This document shows, piece after piece, positions 6,571 through 9,433 of a DNA stretch of 9,433 nucleotides. The notes beneath the pieces are model-generated. The model had not been told where the DNA came from and ran no database searches. It saw only the letters and a list, made by a program, of their open reading frames with translations. How positions within the stretch are numbered: position 1 is the first letter of the stretch; each line of letters starts with the position of its first letter. Source of the DNA: JAQGHB01 sp036384495 (GTDB taxonomy: Bacteria; Patescibacteriota; Saccharimonadia; Saccharimonadales; UBA4665); the NCBI GenBank assembly GCA_036384495.1, contig DASVMD010000001.1:1-9433 (forward strand). Direction: 5' to 3'. The translations under genes were made by a program, and so were the position numbers.

Positions 6571-6596
6571 TACTTAACACGTTAAGTATTCTTAAC
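6570..6596. repeat. Nested palindromes of CTTAAC/GTTAAG half-sites (possible operator)
   Basis: On the plus strand ATACTTAAC and GTTAAGTAT form a perfect 9-bp inverted repeat around AC (6570-6589). The right arm then pairs again with CTTAAC after a 4-nt TATT spacer (6581-6596), giving three alternating half-sites. The element covers the metG stop codon and the spacer upstream of the tatD TATAAT. It is AT-rich and lacks a following U-run, so a protein operator seems likelier than a terminator. Confidence 0.45.
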
Positions 6597-8030
6597 TACC
6601 TCTGTTTTGGGGAATAAGGTGCCCTCTATTGGTCGAACAACACCTTCCTGGAACACAGCGGCGATTTTAGCGGCGGTATCTGGCAGAAATGGCTCCAGCA
6701 GCTCGGCAATTTGGATCAGTGCTGCAGCCTGATACGCCAAAACCTCACCTAAATGCTCGGTGTCGCCCTCTTTGGCGATTTCCCAAGGTTTTTCCTCGTC
6801 GATGTACTGGTTGAGGCCACGGACCTGCTCCCAGACTTCGTCAAGGGCACGGTCAAAACGGCAAGCCGCTAGCGCCTCCTGGTACTGGGCAATATCGTGC
6901 TCCGAGGGCGGAATATTACCAATTAAGCCCTGCTGATACTTCTGAATCATGGCCGCGGTGCGCTGCACGGCATTGCCGAGCTCGTTGGCCAGCTCGTTAT
7001 TGTAGGCCGCCTCAAAGGTAGCCCAACTGAAATCACCGTCGTTGTAGCTTGGAATGTGGCGCAAGAAATAGTAGCGAAAGGCGTCTACACCGTATTTGGC
7101 AATAATTTCGTCCGGCGACACGTAATTGCCGAGGCTCTTGCTCATTTTTTTGCCTTCGATATTGATGAAACCGTGCACGTACAGCGTTTTTGGCAGTGCA
7201 ATACCCAAGCTCAGCAACATAGCCGGCCAAATGGCCGCATGGAAGCGGATAATATCCTTACCGATCACCTGCACTTGTGCGGGCCAGAACTGCTTGAAAT
7301 CTTCGTGCTCGGGATAGCCAAGTACGGTGATGTAGTTCATGAGGGCCTCAAACCAGACGTACATAACCTGGTGCGGGTCGTCGGGCACCGGGATGCCCCA
7401 CGAGATTTTGTCTTTAGGGCGGCTGATGCTGATATCCTCAAGGCCGCCGCGAATGACGCTCAAGATTTCATTGCGCCGTGTCTCGGGAACAATGGTGAAT
7501 TCACCGTTTTCTATAGCTGCCAGAATAGCCTCACTGTAGGCGCTGAGCTTAAAGAAATAGTTTTCTTCTTCGACTTTTTCGTACGGGCGGTTGTGGTTAG
7601 GGCAGACGCCGTTATTGGCCTTGACCTCGGCCTCGCTAAAAAAGGCTTCGTCGCCCGTGCAGTACCAGCCTACGTACTTGCCTTTGTAGATGTCTTTTTG
7701 GAGAGCTTTCCAGATTAGTTTGGCGCGTTGCTCGTGGCCTTTGTCGGTGGTGCGAATAAAGCGATCGTTGCTGACGCGCAGCGTTTTGGCGAGATCGCTA
7801 AAGCGCTTGGACATTTGATCGGCCAACTCCTTGGGCTCCAGCTTGAGTTCGGCAGCTTTTTCGGCAATTTTGCCACCGTGCTCGTCGCTGCCCATGCTAA
7901 AAATGACCGTATCGCCCTGCTGGCGGGCGCGTCGAGCCAGCACATCTGCCATAATAAACTCCATAGCATGCCCCAGATGCGGTTCGCCGTTTACATAGGG
8001 AATAGAGGTAGTAATAAAGTAATTGCTCAT
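6582..8030 (-). CDS. metG: Methionyl-tRNA synthetase
   Basis: A class I synthetase that activates methionine with ATP and charges initiator and elongator tRNAMet. The 482-aa protein shows the HIGH-type motif PHLGH at 17-21 after SIPYVNG, a connective-peptide domain (about 115-165, WYCTGDEAFFSEAE and EEENYFFKLS), SRPKDKISWGIPVP at 203-216 and VMYVWFEAL in the barrel, HGFINIEGKKMSKSLGN with KMSKS at 295-299, and an alpha-helical anticodon-binding domain from about 330 that includes NQYIDEEKPWEIAK. Only C124 and C143 remain in the zinc-knuckle region, spaced as CxxD...CxxH, so zinc binding is probably weakened or lost. The C-terminal dimerisation/tRNA-binding EMAP-like domain is absent, making this a short form. 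No Shine-Dalgarno precedes the ATG; the gene follows the HIT gene by 43 nt and precedes tatD by 23 nt. Confidence 0.97.
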   Translation of the reverse strand: MSNYFITTSIPYVNGEPHLGHAMEFIMADVLARRARQQGDTVIFSMGSDEHGGKIAEKAAELKLEPKELADQMSKRFSDLAKTLRVSNDRFIRTTDKGHEQRAKLIWKALQKDIYKGKYVGWYCTGDEAFFSEAEVKANNGVCPNHNRPYEKVEEENYFFKLSAYSEAILAAIENGEFTIVPETRRNEILSVIRGGLEDISISRPKDKISWGIPVPDDPHQVMYVWFEALMNYITVLGYPEHEDFKQFWPAQVQVIGKDIIRFHAAIWPAMLLSLGIALPKTLYVHGFINIEGKKMSKSLGNYVSPDEIIAKYGVDAFRYYFLRHIPSYNDGDFSWATFEAAYNNELANELGNAVQRTAAMIQKYQQGLIGNIPPSEHDIAQYQEALAACRFDRALDEVWEQVRGLNQYIDEEKPWEIAKEGDTEHLGEVLAYQAAALIQIAELLEPFLPDTAAKIAAVFQEGVVRPIEGTLFPKTEVVKNT

Positions 8031-8057
8031 CTCTATAGTTTACCGGTTTACAGAGAT
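8029..8057. repeat. Inverted and direct repeats at the metG start (possible operator)
   Basis: ATCTCT (8029-8034) and AGAGAT (8052-8057) form a perfect 6-bp inverted repeat overlapping the metG start codon. Between them lies a direct repeat GTTTAC-CG-GTTTAC (8038-8051) containing the palindrome ACCGGT. On the minus strand a weak -10-like TAAACT (8042-8037) ends 6 nt before the metG ATG, the same spacing as the tatD TATAAT. Short repeats like these can arise by chance. Confidence 0.3.
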
Positions 8058-8073
8058 AAATGGAACCGCTCGG

Positions 8074-8496
8074 CTAATCTTTGAGCAGTTTGGCGACTTC
8101 ATCGGCCTCTTTGGGGTCGAGCTCGCTGAAAAGATCAGTTTCGTATTTTTCGGCTACTTGGTATATGTAGTCTTCCTTGTAGCGCGGTAAAACGTGGAAA
8201 TGCACATGGTTGACGGTGAGTTTACTTTGCTGCATGAACGGACGGTAGTTTTGGCGGATATCGCAGCCATCACCGAGGTTGCCAATCAGTTTTTGCTCGA
8301 TGAAAAATATCAGGTCAAAGATTTCTTTACGCTCGTCGGCAGTGAGTTCCCAGGGTTTTTCAACATGCCGCTTTGGCGACACCAAAAAATGACCAGGCGC
8401 CTTGCGCGGGTTGCTCAAAAAGGCCTGGGCATGTTCGGTATCTTTTAAAATATGCTCTGATAAATCACAAAAAGGGCAGTCTGCTGTTGTGCTCAT
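8074..8496 (-). CDS. HIT-family nucleotide-binding protein
   Basis: Histidine-triad proteins hydrolyse or transfer nucleotidyl groups (for example AMP-lysine or dinucleoside polyphosphates) using the central histidine of the triad. The triad is seen as NHVHFHVLPRY, near the C-terminal half, matching the family's HxHxH pattern. An N-terminal CPFC pair (about residues 7-10) is the zinc-binding pair of the bacterial HIT/GalT-like branch. APGHFLVSPKRHVE, about residues 33-46, matches the family's GHxLVxPKRHV strand. The chosen ATG at 8496 gives 140 aa beginning MSTTADCPFC, the usual family start. The longer frame to 8580 would add 28 residues that overlap the upstream gene and lie across its promoter, so it is rejected. 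A TGC-TATAAT promoter ends 10 nt before this ATG. The substrate cannot be told from sequence. Confidence 0.92.
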   Translation of the reverse strand: MSTTADCPFCDLSEHILKDTEHAQAFLSNPRKAPGHFLVSPKRHVEKPWELTADERKEIFDLIFFIEQKLIGNLGDGCDIRQNYRPFMQQSKLTVNHVHFHVLPRYKEDYIYQVAEKYETDLFSELDPKEADEVAKLLKD

Positions 8497-8506
8497 AGGT
8501 GAGTTT

Positions 8507-8515
8507 ATTATAGCA
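8507..8515 (-). promoter_or_regulatory. Extended -10 promoter of the HIT gene
   Basis: The minus strand reads TGC-TATAAT, an extended -10 element that can work without a -35 box; none is visible. It sits in the 25-nt gap between the coiled-coil gene stop and the HIT ATG, ending 10 nt before the ATG. The predicted mRNA leader is about 3-4 nt, with no Shine-Dalgarno, so initiation would be effectively leaderless. It also supports the shorter HIT start. Confidence 0.6.
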
Positions 8516-8521
8516 GTTCGC

Positions 8522-8881
8522 TCAGCCGAGCTCGCCGCCAGCCTCAAACCGGTATTGCAGATCTTCGAATAATACGCCAAGCCGCGTAACTTCTTGGGCC
8601 TGTTTGCGGTAGCTGCTTTTGAGGCTATTGATTGCGGTGAGTGCGGTGCGCAGTAAAATGCTCTGATTGCCTAGGATTTGCCGATGCAGTTTACTTTCAG
8701 ACTCGAGACTACCCACCCTTTGCGTAAGACTGTCGACTTTTTGATCGAGTCCGTCTATTCTCTGACTAAGACCGGTTATTTCCTGCTTGAGGCCGGTAAT
8801 TTCTTCGCGGACGGCCCCACGGAATAAATCGCCGAGCAATTTCTGGGTTTTGGGTCCGATTTGGTCTGCAAGTTCCGCCAT
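8522..8881 (-). CDS. Small coiled-coil protein with regular heptads, function unknown (119 aa)
   Basis: No family is recognised. The chosen start (ATG at 8881, MAELADQIGPKTQ) gives 119 aa; the longer frame to 8935 adds 18 hydrophobic residues that would lie across the promoter. Residues 27-61 are five consecutive seven-residue units: EITGLKQ, EITGLSQ, RIDGLDQ, KVDSLTQ, RVGSLES. They have Ile/Val and Leu at a and d positions, so a parallel coiled coil, probably a trimer or dimer, is expected. It is followed by a further helix to about residue 110 and a Gly-rich tail. There is no membrane segment or signal peptide with this start. It lies between a GH37-like glycosidase and the HIT gene and has its own TATAAT. 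A scaffold, tether or regulator of larger complexes is possible, but nothing in the context decides it. Confidence 0.72.
   Translation of the reverse strand: MAELADQIGPKTQKLLGDLFRGAVREEITGLKQEITGLSQRIDGLDQKVDSLTQRVGSLESESKLHRQILGNQSILLRTALTAINSLKSSYRKQAQEVTRLGVLFEDLQYRFEAGGELG
8699..8803 (-). repeat. Five degenerate 21-bp repeats encoding coiled-coil heptads
   Basis: Codons 27-61 of the coiled-coil gene are five 21-bp units. The first two units encode EITGLKQ and EITGLSQ and differ at several synonymous third positions; later units diverge further. This suggests expansion by short duplication followed by drift under selection for the heptad pattern, not a recent slippage event. Confidence 0.55.
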
Positions 8882-8891
8882 AGTGCTAGCT

Positions 8892-8897
8892 ATTATA
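8892..8897 (-). promoter_or_regulatory. -10 box of the coiled-coil gene
   Basis: A perfect TATAAT ends 10 nt before the ATG at 8881, the same spacing as for the HIT gene. A weak -35-like TTGGGG lies 16 nt upstream (8919-8914), inside an inverted-repeat arm. No Shine-Dalgarno is present in the 10 nt before the ATG. The short leader supports the 8881 start over the longer frame. Confidence 0.55.
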
Positions 8898-8910
8898 ATA
8901 CTGCCACGAG

Positions 8911-8985
8911 CGACCCCAAAATAAATCAAAAACATTTTGAAAATAGTTAAGGTTTATTTAATATTTGCCAATTTTACTGGGGTCG
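8911..8985. repeat. Imperfect 12-bp inverted repeat around the AT-rich gap after the trehalase-like gene
   Basis: CGACCCCAAAAT (8911-8922) pairs with ATTTT-ACT-GGGGTCG (8971-8985), interrupted only by a 3-nt bulge, around about 48 nt of AT-rich DNA. The right arm includes the last codons and stop of the trehalase-like gene; the left arm covers the possible -35 of the coiled-coil gene. A smaller repeat TCAAAA-ACA-TTTTGA (8926-8940) lies inside. Transcript folding could help terminate or protect the glycosidase mRNA, but there is no classic U-tract terminator. Confidence 0.4.
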
Positions 8986-9433
8986 ATCAACGTAATCCTG
9001 GCAAAAACGTTCAAAAATAGCATTGGTCCAACCAAAGCCGGTTTGTGACGGATACACGCCCTTGACGGGTGGCTTATCGGGCGAAACGACATTGTATTTT
9101 TCGAGAAAAACATTTTCTTCGTTGAACCACTGCAAGTTAGTTTTGAGCCACTTCATGGCAATGCGACGGGCATCTTTGTGGTAGCCGTAGCGCTCCAGCG
9201 CTTTTACGACTATAAAATGTAGCGGTGCCCAGCCATTCGGATAGGCCCATTGGGTTGGCATACTGCCCAAGACAAACTGACCGAGGGGCAACGCATCAGT
9301 TGTCGCCAGGCCGCCCTTATTCTCGAAACGACGAAGCGCCTTCACGAGCGTCGCCGCCTGCTTATCGTCTACCATCCCAGCCCACATTGGGAAGAACGCC
9401 GCCAGACTACTCACGTTGCCCCGCTTTTTCTTC
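8974..9433 (-). CDS. GH37 trehalase-like glycosidase, C-terminal part (5' end off window)
   Basis: The frame stays open to the window edge (the codons before the GTG at 9414 encode KKRGN and are not a start), so only the last ~153 residues are present. They match the C-terminal half of the (alpha/alpha)6 barrel of family GH37 in order: AAFFPMWAGM, QWAYPNGWAPL (signature QWDxPxGWxP), LERYGY, a helix ending in MKWLKTN, FLEKYNV, which carries the glutamate equivalent to the family's catalytic base (E496 in E. coli TreA, from memory), and GFGWTNAIFERF. Known members hydrolyse alpha,alpha-trehalose to two glucoses. Two deviations stand out: the signature Asp is Ala, and the glycine-rich GGGGEYP lid before GFGWTN is reduced to KGVYP. 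The protein may therefore use another glucoside. Cellular location cannot be judged without the N-terminus. Confidence 0.85.
   Translation of the reverse strand, partial: KKKRGNVSSLAAFFPMWAGMVDDKQAATLVKALRRFENKGGLATTDALPLGQFVLGSMPTQWAYPNGWAPLHFIVVKALERYGYHKDARRIAMKWLKTNLQWFNEENVFLEKYNVVSPDKPPVKGVYPSQTGFGWTNAIFERFCQDYVDRPQ

Noticed and set aside
7056..7718. A 220-codon plus-strand open frame opposite metG
   Set aside because: It mirrors the codon pattern of metG, whose motifs are unmistakable; no independent start signal or protein family is seen.
8497..8580. N-terminal extension of the HIT protein
   Set aside because: The extra 28 residues overlap the coiled-coil gene and the TGC-TATAAT promoter; homologous HIT proteins start just before the CPFC motif.
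8882..8935. Hydrophobic N-terminal extension of the coiled-coil protein (possible signal or membrane anchor)
   Set aside because: It would be encoded across the TATAAT box and the inverted repeat. The ATG at 8881 with a 10-nt spacing to the -10 box fits better, though the anchor version cannot be fully excluded.
1..9433. Alternative genetic code (UGA as glycine) common in some CPR phyla
   Set aside because: TGA ends atpH, atpA and the coiled-coil gene at expected positions and no in-frame TGA interrupts a conserved domain.
1..9433. CRISPR arrays, tRNA or rRNA genes, insertion sequences, toxin-antitoxin or defence genes
   Set aside because: None seen: no regularly spaced repeats, no transposase motifs, and gaps between genes are too short (at most 157 nt).

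Overview
The window is a compact block of genes, all read on the minus strand, so gene order runs from high to low coordinates. Protein sequences suggest a Patescibacteria (CPR) genome, most likely Saccharibacteria (TM7). The grounds are divergent but complete F1-ATPase subunits, a zinc-poor short MetRS, a TatD with an enlarged N-terminal insertion, two small unrecognised proteins locked into the operon, and minimal intergenic DNA. The lineage call rests on remembered family style, not on a search. TGA is used as a stop (atpH, atpA, the coiled-coil gene), so the code is standard and the Gracilibacteria/Absconditabacteria UGA=Gly code is excluded. Base composition looks near 50% GC.

Layout in order of transcription: (1) 9433-8974, the 3' end of a GH37 trehalase-like glycosidase, running off the window. 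(2) 8881-8522, a small heptad-repeat coiled-coil protein. (3) 8496-8074, a HIT-family nucleotide-binding protein. (4) 8030-6582, methionyl-tRNA synthetase (metG). (5) 6558-5743, TatD-type metallohydrolase. (6) 5730-5395 and 5411-5043, two small proteins of unknown function that overlap by 17 nt. (7) 5036-3903, a NifS/IscS-type cysteine desulfurase 6 nt downstream. (8) After a 157-nt gap with a good sigma70-type promoter, the ATP synthase genes atpF-atpH-atpA-atpG-atpD (b, delta, alpha, gamma, and the first 96 residues of beta), joined by overlapping stop/start codons.

The ATP synthase genes form one translationally coupled operon for the F1 sector plus the peripheral stalk. The membrane genes atpB (a) and atpE (c), usually directly upstream of atpF, are absent; the promoter and cysteine desulfurase sit there instead. 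The metG-tatD-small proteins-cysteine desulfurase stretch looks like a housekeeping operon: tRNA charging, a TatD hydrolase often found beside metG, and sulfur mobilisation probably for tRNA thiolation.

The most notable non-coding signal is a set of perfect TATAAT boxes 6-10 nt upstream of start codons (coiled-coil, HIT, tatD), with no Shine-Dalgarno sequence. This predicts leaderless or nearly leaderless mRNAs. Genes inside operons instead keep Shine-Dalgarno sequences or stop/start overlaps. A nested palindrome of CTTAAC/GTTAAG half-sites overlies the metG stop and the tatD promoter. No tRNA, rRNA, CRISPR, insertion sequence or defence system was seen, and no gene-free stretch exceeds 160 nt. 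I found no wholly new system; the two small coupled proteins, the degenerate trehalase loops and the promoter architecture are the best leads.
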